A stretch of DNA of 8,594 nt from Proteobacteria bacterium UBA6492 (GTDB taxonomy: Bacteria > Pseudomonadota > Gammaproteobacteria > UBA6429 > Thiohalophilaceae): positions 339 through 8,932 of the forward strand of contig DJMK01000124.1 of the NCBI GenBank assembly GCA_002436485.1. The letters run 5' to 3'. The notes under the pieces are model-generated. The model was not told the origin of the DNA and searched no databases. It was given only the letters and a program-made list of their open reading frames with translations. Both the position numbers and the translations under genes were made by a program. Position 1 is the first letter of the stretch, and each line of letters opens with the position of its first letter. This document shows, one piece after another, positions 1 through 6,275 of this stretch.

Positions 1-396
1 GTCACCCGTTTACACTGCAAGAAACGCCCGGGCCACTGGAAGACCATCTTGCCCTCGGCCGAGGCATTCAGAAAAACACGACTCAACGTTTCCAGTGCGG
101 ATGAAATGGTAAAACGTGTCAGTGACTTTAAAGTATCGATTGGTCATACCGGTGCAACCTGGCTGTTCGAAACCGGTAACAAGGTGAAGCACATCACGGT
201 AGATGGTATTGCGCCGACAGCTGAGAATCTGAAGAACAAGCGTTATCCGTTTTATCGCCAGTTATCCGCCGTGACCAGTCTTGAGCCATCAGAAGATGTC
301 CTCAAGATCATCCATGAGACGCAAACCGGCCCGGCCTTTTTCAAGGTGGCGAAACAGTTCAATCTGCTGCCGCTAAACAAACCTCGTAATAACTGA
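1..396 (+). CDS. PstS-like periplasmic substrate-binding protein, C-terminal part (5' end outside window)
   Basis: The frame is open from base 1 to the TGA at 394-396, giving 131 residues, so the gene begins upstream of the window. The visible part resembles the last lobe of phosphate-type (PstS/PBP-like) solute-binding proteins. It shows a 'VSIGHTG' segment like the IGY(T/V)G strand of the family, then 'ITVDGIAPTAENLKNKRYPFYR' in two overlapping parts (dGi-P-t-eNl and kryPfyR), and a final helix ending 'FNLLPL'. Such proteins bind an anion or small solute in the periplasm, either for an ABC importer or as a sensor subunit. No transporter gene follows. Instead a diguanylate cyclase gene starts 8 bp after the stop, so a sensory role is plausible. 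A TTG at 49 could be read as a start, but the homology-like sequence continues upstream of it. The ligand cannot be named from this fragment. Confidence 0.75.
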   Translation, partial: VTRLHCKKRPGHWKTILPSAEAFRKTRLNVSSADEMVKRVSDFKVSIGHTGATWLFETGNKVKHITVDGIAPTAENLKNKRYPFYRQLSAVTSLEPSEDVLKIIHETQTGPAFFKVAKQFNLLPLNKPRNN

Positions 397-404
397 TAAT
401 TACT

Positions 405-1997
405 ATGCGGTTACAGAGTTACCGGTTTCGCCTTGTTATTTACATGTTCCTGCTGATTGGTTTTCTTTCAGCAACGGTCATTTATTCATACGGGTATGCA
501 AGTAGAATAATCCACCAGGCTGCGGATGGTCATCTGGATCGCCTGGTGCAACTGCTTGATGCGCACCTGAACCAGGAGCGGAACGAATTACAACGCTATG
601 CCACTCTGGTATCACAGGATCTGCGCCTGAAAGAATACATGTACGTGATTACTGAGGTGGGTGGCGACAGCAAACCCCTGGATACGTTATACGAGCGCGA
701 ATTCGGCTGGTTACCGATCGATCAACGATTGATACTCTCAATGGATGGCAAAGTCGTCGCTGGAACCGATAACAGTCAACTGGCCAGAGAAGTGCAAACA
801 TTTATAGAAAGTCACAGACGTGGCATATTTTATCACCAGGATGAACATGGGTTGGAGGTGGTTTCTGTCTCACCGATTCGTTATCGTGAAACGACACTTG
901 GTTTTGTAGCAGTTTCCAGGAACCTTAACGATGAGTGGTTCGAGAGCTCCAGACGTGCCAGCGGCGGTGATTTTTTCCTTGTTCAAAACGGCCAGGTGGT
1001 CAAGTCGACTCTGCCAGATACGCAAAATTTCCAGATATACGAGGACAACAACAGCTTGATAGCGGACTCGGTTTTATTTCGTATTAGCAAGATTGACCTG
1101 CCCGGCAATCGTTCACTGGAGCAGGATATATGGTTTGGCTTTTCGGAAGATCAAAGCATTAATGAACTCGAACGTCAGCATAATGTTATGCTCGCCCTGG
1201 TCAGTAGTGGGGTGGCCGGTATTTTGTTGATTGGCTTGCTGTTTATCAGGAATTTTAACGGACCCCTCAACCGCATCAAGGATTTGACCAGCAAGGTCGC
1301 CGAGGGCGAATTGCCTTCAATGAACAAGCATAGAGTCAGTAACGAATTTGACGAGTTATCCAATCATTTTGCCGACATGCTCCATGCGTTGCGCGAACAG
1401 AAAGTCGAGATTGATATTGCGCAAAAGAAACTCCAGCAAATTGCAATTACCGATAGTATGACCGGACTGTACAACCGGCGCTATCTTGATGAAATCTTTC
1501 CCAAGCTGGTTGCGCAGACAGAGCGGGAAGGACTGGCTATTCACGTCATTATCTTTGACCTGGATCACTTTAAGCAGATCAACGACCAGTATGGACACAT
1601 GGCGGGTGATCAATGCCTGGTGACATTTTCAAACTACCTGAAAGATAAATGTCGTGTGAGTGATTACCTGTTCCGTCTGGGGGGTGAGGAATTTCTTATA
1701 CTCTCCATTAATAAGAACATCATGGAAGCAGCAAGCTTTGCTGACAAGCTGCGCGCCGGCATTGAGACTATTCGGGTTGCGTTCGAGGACACGCTGATTA
1801 GTATGACAGTCAGTGGTGGCATTAGCCCGGCTATAAAAGATGGTAGTATCGAGAAAACACTGGAACAGGTGTTGTCACGTGCTGATCGCGCGCTTTACAA
1901 GGCAAAAAGTATCGGGCGTAATCGGGTTTGCATCATGAACCCGGCTGATAATAACGAAAACCTGATCGAGCCGGCATCACGATACTGCCAATCCTGA
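405..1997 (+). CDS. Membrane-bound diguanylate cyclase (periplasmic sensor-HAMP-GGEEF)
   Basis: This 530-residue protein makes c-di-GMP from two GTP at the inner membrane. TM1 is at about residues 10-30, followed by a periplasmic sensor region (about 32-260, Cache/CHASE-like in style but not assignable by eye), TM2 at about 262-281 and a HAMP linker at about 282-335 with the conserved proline at 287. The GGDEF domain begins at 'ITDSMTGLYNRRY' (348-360) and contains 'FDLDHFKQINDQYGH' (384-398) and the active-site loop GGEEF (426-430). RVSD at 417-420 lies exactly five residues before GGEEF, so the RxxD product-inhibition site is intact. 'ADRALYKAKSIGRNRV' (493-508) closes the domain. No EAL or HD-GYP domain follows. 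The ATG at 405 has no clear Shine-Dalgarno sequence and lies 8 bp after the preceding stop, which suggests translational coupling to the solute-binding protein. Starting at the next Met (residue 14) would damage TM1. Confidence 0.95.
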   Translation: MRLQSYRFRLVIYMFLLIGFLSATVIYSYGYASRIIHQAADGHLDRLVQLLDAHLNQERNELQRYATLVSQDLRLKEYMYVITEVGGDSKPLDTLYEREFGWLPIDQRLILSMDGKVVAGTDNSQLAREVQTFIESHRRGIFYHQDEHGLEVVSVSPIRYRETTLGFVAVSRNLNDEWFESSRRASGGDFFLVQNGQVVKSTLPDTQNFQIYEDNNSLIADSVLFRISKIDLPGNRSLEQDIWFGFSEDQSINELERQHNVMLALVSSGVAGILLIGLLFIRNFNGPLNRIKDLTSKVAEGELPSMNKHRVSNEFDELSNHFADMLHALREQKVEIDIAQKKLQQIAITDSMTGLYNRRYLDEIFPKLVAQTEREGLAIHVIIFDLDHFKQINDQYGHMAGDQCLVTFSNYLKDKCRVSDYLFRLGGEEFLILSINKNIMEAASFADKLRAGIETIRVAFEDTLISMTVSGGISPAIKDGSIEKTLEQVLSRADRALYKAKSIGRNRVCIMNPADNNENLIEPASRYCQS

Positions 1998-2003
1998 TAC
2001 ATC

Positions 2004-2025
2004 AATAAGACTGACCTGTCTTATT
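2004..2025. terminator. Hairpin between convergent genes, possible bidirectional terminator
   Basis: A perfect 8-bp inverted repeat, AATAAGAC (2004-2011) and GTCTTATT (2018-2025), encloses a 6-base loop. It lies 6 bp after the stop of the cyclase gene and overlaps the stop codon (2021-2023) of the convergent metallo-hydrolase gene. The position suits a shared terminator. The stem is AT-rich and has no clean T-tract on either side, so it would be a weak intrinsic terminator. Confidence 0.4.
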
Positions 2026-3124
2026 CGAACAGTTCACGCTCCATCTCGCGATACACAAAGTTGGCATTGGCGCGGTGGTTTTGTTCGTACAGGCGGGTAT
2101 TTTGCCATTCTTGCAGGTCTGCCTGTTTTACCGCATCGTATAAACCAACACCTTCATCGACCAGTTTGCCCATTTTATTGCGTAGTTGCTGAATATAAGC
2201 ACGGGTCTTTTTTACCATGGGAAACGGCAAAGTTTGTGCACTGCCATGCCCGGGAATCATCAGCCTGGCATTAGAGAACTTTTCCAGCAGCCAGTCCTGA
2301 GCAGTGATCGCTTGCTTGCTGTTGCCATCGCCCATGTACGTTGTGCGCTGGTTAAAAGCCAGGTCGGAGATCCACACGATGTTCTGCTCTACCTGGTGGA
2401 CGACCAGGTCGCCATGCGAATGGTGATTGCCAACATTGTAAATTGCAAAGTTCTGTTGACCCAATTTAAATCTATGTGCTTCAAAGGGTTTGTTGCGAAT
2501 CAGTGTGTCTGGTTGAATATCCTCGAAGCCCTGCATATCGTTCTTTAGAAGTTCGCGCCGATAGGCAACTGACTCCTGGTAAGTCTGCGAATTCATATAC
2601 TCCATGATGGCAGCATGCGCGATAATGTGCACACCATCGACTGATCGAAAAGCGCTGGCGCCATAGGCATGGTCCGGGTGATTATGCGTGATAATTAAAT
2701 AACGAATCGGTTTGTCGGTAATGTTCTTGATGGTCGCAATCAGCCTTTGGCCGAGTTTTGGCGTGCCCAGTGCATCAATTACCACCACGCCATCTTGCGT
2801 GATGATAAAACCAGCATTGCCATTCCAGCCACGATTCTCATCATCGATTTGTGCGATGTTGCCATAGAGAAAATAGGTATTATTTGCCAGCTGGTACACT
2901 GGCAGGCGATCATTCGTTTTGTCGCTATCATGTAACGCTGTATGCGGTAGTGCCTGGTTATCAATTGCGTTTGCCGGCAACTGGTGCTGCTCTGTACCAG
3001 CACCACTGCCGCGACTGATGAGTGCACCCGGGGTTGCCGCTGATGCGAGCGTAATTGTAGCGGGCGAGATTATGCACAACATCACAGTGATGGTACGCAA
3101 GACTATAGAGGGGAATGGTTGCAT
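2021..3124 (-). CDS. Exported SoxH-like metallo-beta-lactamase-fold hydrolase (copy A)
   Basis: This 367-residue protein has an N-terminal signal peptide (hydrophobic stretch about residues 8-30, likely cut near 'ASAA'), so it should act in the periplasm. The MBL fold is shown by 'DGVVVIDALG' (111-120), the HxHxDH metal motif HNHPDH (147-152), a histidine in 'HHSHGD' (H237), aspartate 254 in 'WISDL' and PGHG with H293. Together these give the full ligand set for a two-metal (probably zinc) site. The C-terminal 'NHRANANFVYREMERELF' pattern resembles SoxH and the 'quinoprotein relay system zinc metallohydrolase' families, whose substrates are unproven. Residues about 31-75 form a polar linker rich in A, G, N and H that copy B lacks. 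A Shine-Dalgarno-like AAGGAT precedes the ATG on the minus strand. The gene is divergent from the dsrE-like gene and copy B. Confidence 0.9.
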   Translation of the reverse strand: MQPFPSIVLRTITVMLCIISPATITLASAATPGALISRGSGAGTEQHQLPANAIDNQALPHTALHDSDKTNDRLPVYQLANNTYFLYGNIAQIDDENRGWNGNAGFIITQDGVVVIDALGTPKLGQRLIATIKNITDKPIRYLIITHNHPDHAYGASAFRSVDGVHIIAHAAIMEYMNSQTYQESVAYRRELLKNDMQGFEDIQPDTLIRNKPFEAHRFKLGQQNFAIYNVGNHHSHGDLVVHQVEQNIVWISDLAFNQRTTYMGDGNSKQAITAQDWLLEKFSNARLMIPGHGSAQTLPFPMVKKTRAYIQQLRNKMGKLVDEGVGLYDAVKQADLQEWQNTRLYEQNHRANANFVYREMERELFE

Positions 3125-3199
3125 GTTTTATCCTTGTGTTGCTGCAAAGGCCACAACGTCAATGTATGTATAATATTCAGACAGGTCTTGTATTGCATG

Positions 3200-3270
3200 G
3201 TTCATTCAGTTAATACACCAGTCAAGCTGATTATGTAGCAATATCGCTCAACTAACGGCCGTTCATTCAG
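3200..3270 (+). repeat. Direct repeat pair GTTCATTCAG in the divergent region
   Basis: GTTCATTCAG occurs at 3200-3209 and again at 3261-3270, 61 bp apart start to start, which is close to six helical turns. A partial third copy (ATATTCAG) ends at 3180. The second copy overlaps the 10-bp palindrome AACGGCCGTT at 3254-3263. The spacing and place suggest paired regulator sites, but chance cannot be excluded. Confidence 0.35.
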
Positions 3271-3303
3271 GGTATGCTATGTATCTGAAAGTCTTGCAGA
3301 ATC

Positions 3304-3314
3304 AGATTGAATCT
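3304..3314. promoter_or_regulatory. Short inverted repeat AGATT-G-AATCT upstream of the dsrE-like gene
   Basis: The perfect 5-1-5 inverted repeat lies directly beside the TATACT-type hexamers that are the best -10 candidates for the plus-strand transcript. It could be an operator half-site pair. Its small size makes this a weak call. Confidence 0.2.
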
Positions 3315-3369
3315 ATACTTATATATACTGTCGGTTTAGAGATACACATTTAGAAAAGGAGCACAATCC

Positions 3370-3849
3370 ATGAGGATTAACATTGGATTATTACTGACCT
3401 GCTTGCTGGCACCCGCAGTATTAGTGGCGGCAGACGCAAATGCGCCGTATGGTCATGCCAAGGTAGATGCAGTGAAGTACAAACCTAACAAGGTTGTTTA
3501 TGACGTGGCGGTCTCGAGTGTAAAAGCCATGACCAACGTGCTGGATCGCGTGAGTTACCTGAACAATGTTTACGAGGCTAATCCGTTTGATTCATCGATT
3601 GTCATGGTGTTGCATGGTGACGAGATTTCATTTTTTGGTATCAAGAATTATAAGAAACATAAGGAATTAATTGATCGTGCGCAAAGCCTAGTTAACAGTG
3701 GCAACATTCGTTTTCGTATGTGCAAGGTAGCGGCAAAATTCCATGGCTATGAACCGAAGGATATACACGGGTTTGTGGAGATGGTACCGATGGCCGATGC
3801 CGAAATCATTCGTTTGCAACAGGAGGAAGGTCATGCATACATGCGCTAG
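3370..3849 (+). CDS. Exported DsrE-like protein
   Basis: This 159-residue protein has a signal peptide (MRINIGLLLTCLLAPAVLVA, residues 1-20, cut near 'ADA'), so it acts in the periplasm. The rest fits the DsrE/DsrF-like fold: a 'KVVYDVAV' first strand (41-48), a long helix with 'LNNVYEANP' (64-72), the strand 'SSIVMVLHGDEISFF' (75-89), one mature cysteine at 118 in 'IRFRMCKVAA', and a closing 'EIIRLQQEEGHAYMR' (145-159) typical of exported DsrE-like proteins. Cytoplasmic DsrE carries persulfide sulfur on a cysteine in sulfur oxidation, and Cys118 sits where exported members usually keep theirs. The start has a good Shine-Dalgarno AAGGAG (3356-3361), 8 bases before the ATG. It is the first gene of the plus-strand set and overlaps the next gene by 17 bp. 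Sulfur transfer is inferred from family membership. Confidence 0.85.
   Translation: MRINIGLLLTCLLAPAVLVAADANAPYGHAKVDAVKYKPNKVVYDVAVSSVKAMTNVLDRVSYLNNVYEANPFDSSIVMVLHGDEISFFGIKNYKKHKELIDRAQSLVNSGNIRFRMCKVAAKFHGYEPKDIHGFVEMVPMADAEIIRLQQEEGHAYMR
3821..3835 (+). promoter_or_regulatory. Shine-Dalgarno that fixes the start of hydrolase copy B
   Basis: AGGAGGAAGG (3821-3830) lies inside the last codons of the dsrE-like gene and ends 2 bases before the ATG at 3833, with AGGAGG itself 6 bases away. It decides between this ATG and an upstream in-frame ATG at 3743, which lacks a signal-peptide reading. The overlap implies that the two proteins are made in a coupled way. Confidence 0.8.
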
Positions 3850-4855
3850 GAATTTGTTGCGCTCGTTGAGTGTTATTGGCAGCCTGTTCATCATCAGCCT
3901 GTCTGTGCAGGCAAAACTGGTGGAGACACCCTATGGGGCAGTGAGTCACCCATTTAAATTACACCAGGTGCCCGGCAAGCCAGTGTATTACCTGGTAGGT
4001 GAATCCGGTGTGCCCGGCGCCAATAATGAAGGGCATACTTCCAACGCGGGCTTCGTGGTCACTGATGAAGGCGTCGTGGTGTATGACGCCCTGGGAACAC
4101 CGGCGCTGGGTTATCGCATGATCCAGCGCATTCGCGAGGTCACGGACAAGCCGATCAAGAAAGTGATTGTCGGTCATTACCATGCTGATCATATATACGG
4201 TTTACAGGCGTTTGAACAACATGCTGGTGATCCGGAAGTCATTGCACATAAACTGGCATTGGGTTACGTGGGTGGTTCACGCGTCAGCCAGGGCGAGGCC
4301 GGTCAACGTAGATTGAAACAACGGCGTGAAGTGTTATTTCCATGGGTGGATGAAAATACTTACCTTGTGCCACCGGACACAACCTTTGAAAAGGAATATA
4401 ACTTCAAAATGGGGGGCCTGACCTTCAACGTGTTACACCTGGGCCCGGCACACGCACCGGGCGACAGTATTTTACTGGTCAAGGAACTGGGCGTCTTGTT
4501 CAGCGGGGATGTGATCTACAAGGGGCGCATTCCGTTTCTTGACAGCCCGGAAACGGATATTAACAATTGGCTCAAGGGTCTCGATTACCTGGCCAACCTG
4601 AAACCAGCACCAAGTTTCATTATTCCCGGCCACGGTGATGCCGAAACCGATGTGGCCAGTGCGCTATTGTATACTAAAGAATATATCGAGTATGTCATTA
4701 ACGCGATGAAAGCAGGGCTGAAAGATTTGAGCAGTTTCCAGGAGACCTATAACAATACCGACTGGTCGAAGTATGAGAACATGCCGGCCTTCAAGGCCAG
4801 CAATCGTGGTAATGCCTACCGGATTTATCTCGAACTGGAACCGACGTTTTTCTAA
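3833..4855 (+). CDS. Exported SoxH-like metallo-beta-lactamase-fold hydrolase (copy B)
   Basis: With the ATG at 3833 the protein has 340 residues. Basic residues (R6, R10) and a hydrophobic core (about 11-25) ending 'SVQA' form a signal peptide, so it is periplasmic. Family marks are 'GVVVYDALGTPALG' (80-93), the metal motif HYHADH (115-120), H207 in 'HAPGD', D226 in 'FSGDV' and H267 in 'PGHGD', the full MBL two-metal set. It ends in 'NRGNAYRIYLELEPTFF', like the SoxH/quinoprotein-relay hydrolases. It is paralogous to the minus-strand copy A: both share the 'VVV-DALGTP-LG' and 'TDKPI' blocks before the metal motif. Copy B instead has a Gly/Asn-rich loop (57-71) before the first core strand and lacks the long linker of copy A. 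Its start overlaps the dsrE-like gene, which suggests a shared pathway. The substrate is unknown; thiol-ester or sulfur-compound hydrolysis is a guess. Confidence 0.9.
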   Translation: MHTCARNLLRSLSVIGSLFIISLSVQAKLVETPYGAVSHPFKLHQVPGKPVYYLVGESGVPGANNEGHTSNAGFVVTDEGVVVYDALGTPALGYRMIQRIREVTDKPIKKVIVGHYHADHIYGLQAFEQHAGDPEVIAHKLALGYVGGSRVSQGEAGQRRLKQRREVLFPWVDENTYLVPPDTTFEKEYNFKMGGLTFNVLHLGPAHAPGDSILLVKELGVLFSGDVIYKGRIPFLDSPETDINNWLKGLDYLANLKPAPSFIIPGHGDAETDVASALLYTKEYIEYVINAMKAGLKDLSSFQETYNNTDWSKYENMPAFKASNRGNAYRIYLELEPTFF

Positions 4856-4874
4856 TGCTGTAAAGGTCACCACA

Positions 4875-5279
4875 ATGTATCGGGAAGCAGAAGAGACAAT
4901 TAATCAGGGACTCAGTCCATTTGCTCGTATTCTGCTTGGTGGCGTATCAGGCCTTTTTGGTTTGATGATGATTTTTATTGCGCCACCGACAGACAAACAA
5001 GTCTACTTTTATCTTTTTGGCGGCTTTTGTCTTGCTATCAGTTTCGCATGTATATTCAAAGGCTGGGTGCGTCAGTTTCTGGGTAGTTTAATTGGTCTAT
5101 GTCTGGTAATTGTTTCGGGTTGGTATCTTGTGTCGCAGCTTATCCAGGGCGGGCCACTCTTTAGTGCTCGTTCAGAACAGTCGATTTTCAATGCAGTCCT
5201 GTTTGCTCTCTTCTTCGGTATTCCTGGACTGACGTACATGCTAAAAGCCCGGTTTGGTCTTAGTAAAAAGTCATCATAA
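4875..5279 (+). CDS. Small membrane protein with four predicted helices, function unknown
   Basis: I do not recognise this 134-residue protein. Hydrophobic segments at about 16-36, 43-61, 67-90 and 104-123 suggest four membrane helices, with a short acidic N-terminus (MYREAEE) and a basic C-terminus (LKARFGLSKKSS). No catalytic motif is visible. The ATG at 4875 is preceded by AAAGG (4862-4866) at 8 bases, and the gene starts 19 bp after the stop of hydrolase copy B, so it is probably in the same transcript. The frame stays open upstream to 4773, but that part overlaps the hydrolase gene and has no membrane or family signal. The adjoining DUF805 gene is also an integral membrane protein. Confidence 0.7.
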   Translation: MYREAEETINQGLSPFARILLGGVSGLFGLMMIFIAPPTDKQVYFYLFGGFCLAISFACIFKGWVRQFLGSLIGLCLVIVSGWYLVSQLIQGGPLFSARSEQSIFNAVLFALFFGIPGLTYMLKARFGLSKKSS

Positions 5280-5311
5280 GCGCACCGCCGGGTTTCGATT
5301 GCACTATTGAT

Positions 5312-6124
5312 ATGTTCAAATTTTATTATCTTTCCTTGCAGGGCCGGTGTGATCGGCAACAATACTGGCTGTTCGGTGTACTGCCCTATGTCATCCTATG
5401 GGTAGTGCTTCTGAGCCTGGCGCGTGGCTTGCTGGTTGATCGTTATGCGCTTTATATATTATTGCTGCTGGCGTTATGGCCGCTCGTCACCATACAGGTC
5501 AAACGTTACCATGACCTTGATATGTCTGGTTGGTTTGCACTGTTGTTACTGCTGCCATTTCTTGGCAAGGTGATGGCGGTGGTCATCGGCATATTACCCG
5601 GCAAACCGGGCGATAACCGTTATGGCCCCGATCTGCAGGGCAGGTCGGCGCAACTGGTCGAACCGCAGCAGCTTGGTCAAACCACGGTGCTTACTGTTTT
5701 CTTGCTGGGCTTTTTTGCCTACCTGGCCTTTGCCAATGTGACCGGCTTTGAAGATTTTGGGCTTCTGGCCAGTAATGAAGAGCGCTGGATGTTATGGCGT
5801 TGGCTGGTGGTCACAGCCTGGTTGTTTGTTGCCGCGGTGATTTACATGGCAAGAGGACAAATAGCCTATCTTTATAACATGCTAATCAGTATGGGACTGG
5901 GTTTTGCGCTGGCTTTGTTTTTGTTGCTCATGTCGTTTATTACCGAGGAAACCCGTTTTGCCGTCATGGGTTCGGCTTTGACTTATGCTTTTATAGCGGG
6001 CATGTTATGCATGACGTTCAAAAACCTGTTGGCGGCCATAATCGGTGCGGTTTTGTTTTTTGCACTACAAATCCTGGTGGATGCAGTGGTGCTTGGTATG
6101 GCTGCCAATGTACGCATACATTAA
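5312..6124 (+). CDS. DUF805 membrane protein with a long hydrophobic C-terminal extension
   Basis: Residues 1-110 fit DUF805: 'LQGRCDRQQYWLFG' (9-22), the signature 'KRYHDLDMSGW' (64-74), and 'PGKPGDNRYGPD' (96-107). DUF805 proteins are small inner-membrane proteins, usually of about 110-150 residues, with no settled function. This one has 270 residues. After residue 120 it adds about five more hydrophobic segments (about 125-141, 163-179, 190-210, 217-237, 238-262) without a motif I recognise. The ATG at 5312 has no clear Shine-Dalgarno sequence and lies 32 bp after the preceding stop. The family N-terminus starts right at this ATG, so it is kept. It is the last gene before an AT-rich gap, so the transcript probably ends here. 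Confidence 0.8.
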   Translation: MFKFYYLSLQGRCDRQQYWLFGVLPYVILWVVLLSLARGLLVDRYALYILLLLALWPLVTIQVKRYHDLDMSGWFALLLLLPFLGKVMAVVIGILPGKPGDNRYGPDLQGRSAQLVEPQQLGQTTVLTVFLLGFFAYLAFANVTGFEDFGLLASNEERWMLWRWLVVTAWLFVAAVIYMARGQIAYLYNMLISMGLGFALALFLLLMSFITEETRFAVMGSALTYAFIAGMLCMTFKNLLAAIIGAVLFFALQILVDAVVLGMAANVRIH

Positions 6125-6271
6125 CGTGTGCAGGTCTATAGTTTAAAAGCGAAATACAAAATAATAAGATTATCAAATCTGAAAAAACTATCTGTTTTTT
6201 TTATTTCTCTAAGTATTCTTTGACTACTGAGCTGGTATTTATTAACGAGAAATGTTAGTAAATAAACTAAG
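6125..6271 (+). promoter_or_regulatory. AT-rich gap before korA, probable promoter region
   Basis: This 147-bp gap separates the membrane-protein genes from korA. It holds a possible terminator (6182-6202), a short inverted repeat AGATT-ATCA-AATCT (6167-6180) and a TTGACT hexamer at 6220-6225 that could be a -35 box. No convincing -10 box lies 16-18 bases further on, so the promoter position is uncertain. A 7-codon mini-ORF sits just before korA. Confidence 0.4.
6182..6202 (+). terminator. Possible weak terminator after the DUF805 gene
   Basis: AAAAAAC (6182-6188) pairs with GTTTTTT (6194-6200) around a 5-base loop, and the T-run continues to 6202. The place, about 58 bp after the stop of the DUF805 gene, suits a terminator. 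The stem has only one G-C pair, so it may simply be an A-run next to a T-run. Confidence 0.35.
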
Positions 6272-6275
6272 GTGA
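6252..6275 (+). promoter_or_regulatory. Seven-codon mini-ORF overlapping the korA start
   Basis: ATG at 6252 opens a frame coding MLVNKLR that stops at TGA 6273-6275, so its stop overlaps the korA GTG at 6272-6274 (GTGA arrangement). GAGA at 6247-6250 is at best a weak Shine-Dalgarno. Because korA has no spaced Shine-Dalgarno of its own (AAGG touches its GTG), ribosomes ending here could restart at korA. Inferred from arrangement only. Confidence 0.25.

Larger units (their letters stand above)
3125..3369. promoter_or_regulatory. Divergent promoter region between the two hydrolase transcripts
   Basis: This 245-bp gap must hold promoters for the minus-strand hydrolase and the plus-strand dsrE-like set. 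It is AT-rich near both ends. A run with TATACT-type hexamers (3314-3319 and 3324-3329) lies 41-56 bp before the plus-strand start and could supply a -10 box, but no good -35 box stands at 16-18 bp. On the minus strand, TATTAT/TATACA-like hexamers around 3164-3176 are possible -10 boxes. The region also carries a perfect 10-bp direct repeat and two short palindromes, listed separately, that may bind a regulator. No ORF of interest was seen here. Confidence 0.5.

Noticed and set aside
49..396. Separate small protein starting at TTG 49
   Set aside because: The frame is open to base 1 and the sequence before the TTG fits the same binding-protein fold, so this is a gene cut by the window edge.
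1175..1613. Minus-strand open frames across the cyclase gene
   Set aside because: They are opposite the HAMP and GGDEF coding sequence and look like by-products of its codon use.
3307..3329. Promoter pair TTGAAT (3307) and TATACT (3324)
   Set aside because: The gap between the boxes is only 11 bases, too short for a sigma70 promoter.
3743..3832. Longer N-terminus for hydrolase copy B from ATG 3743
   Set aside because: These 30 codons lie inside the dsrE-like gene, encode an Arg/Trp-rich stretch, and would bury the signal peptide. The ATG at 3833 has a strong Shine-Dalgarno.
4773..4874. Longer N-terminus for the small membrane protein from ATG 4773
   Set aside because: It overlaps the conserved C-terminus of hydrolase copy B, adds no recognisable sequence, and the ATG at 4875 has AAAGG at proper spacing.
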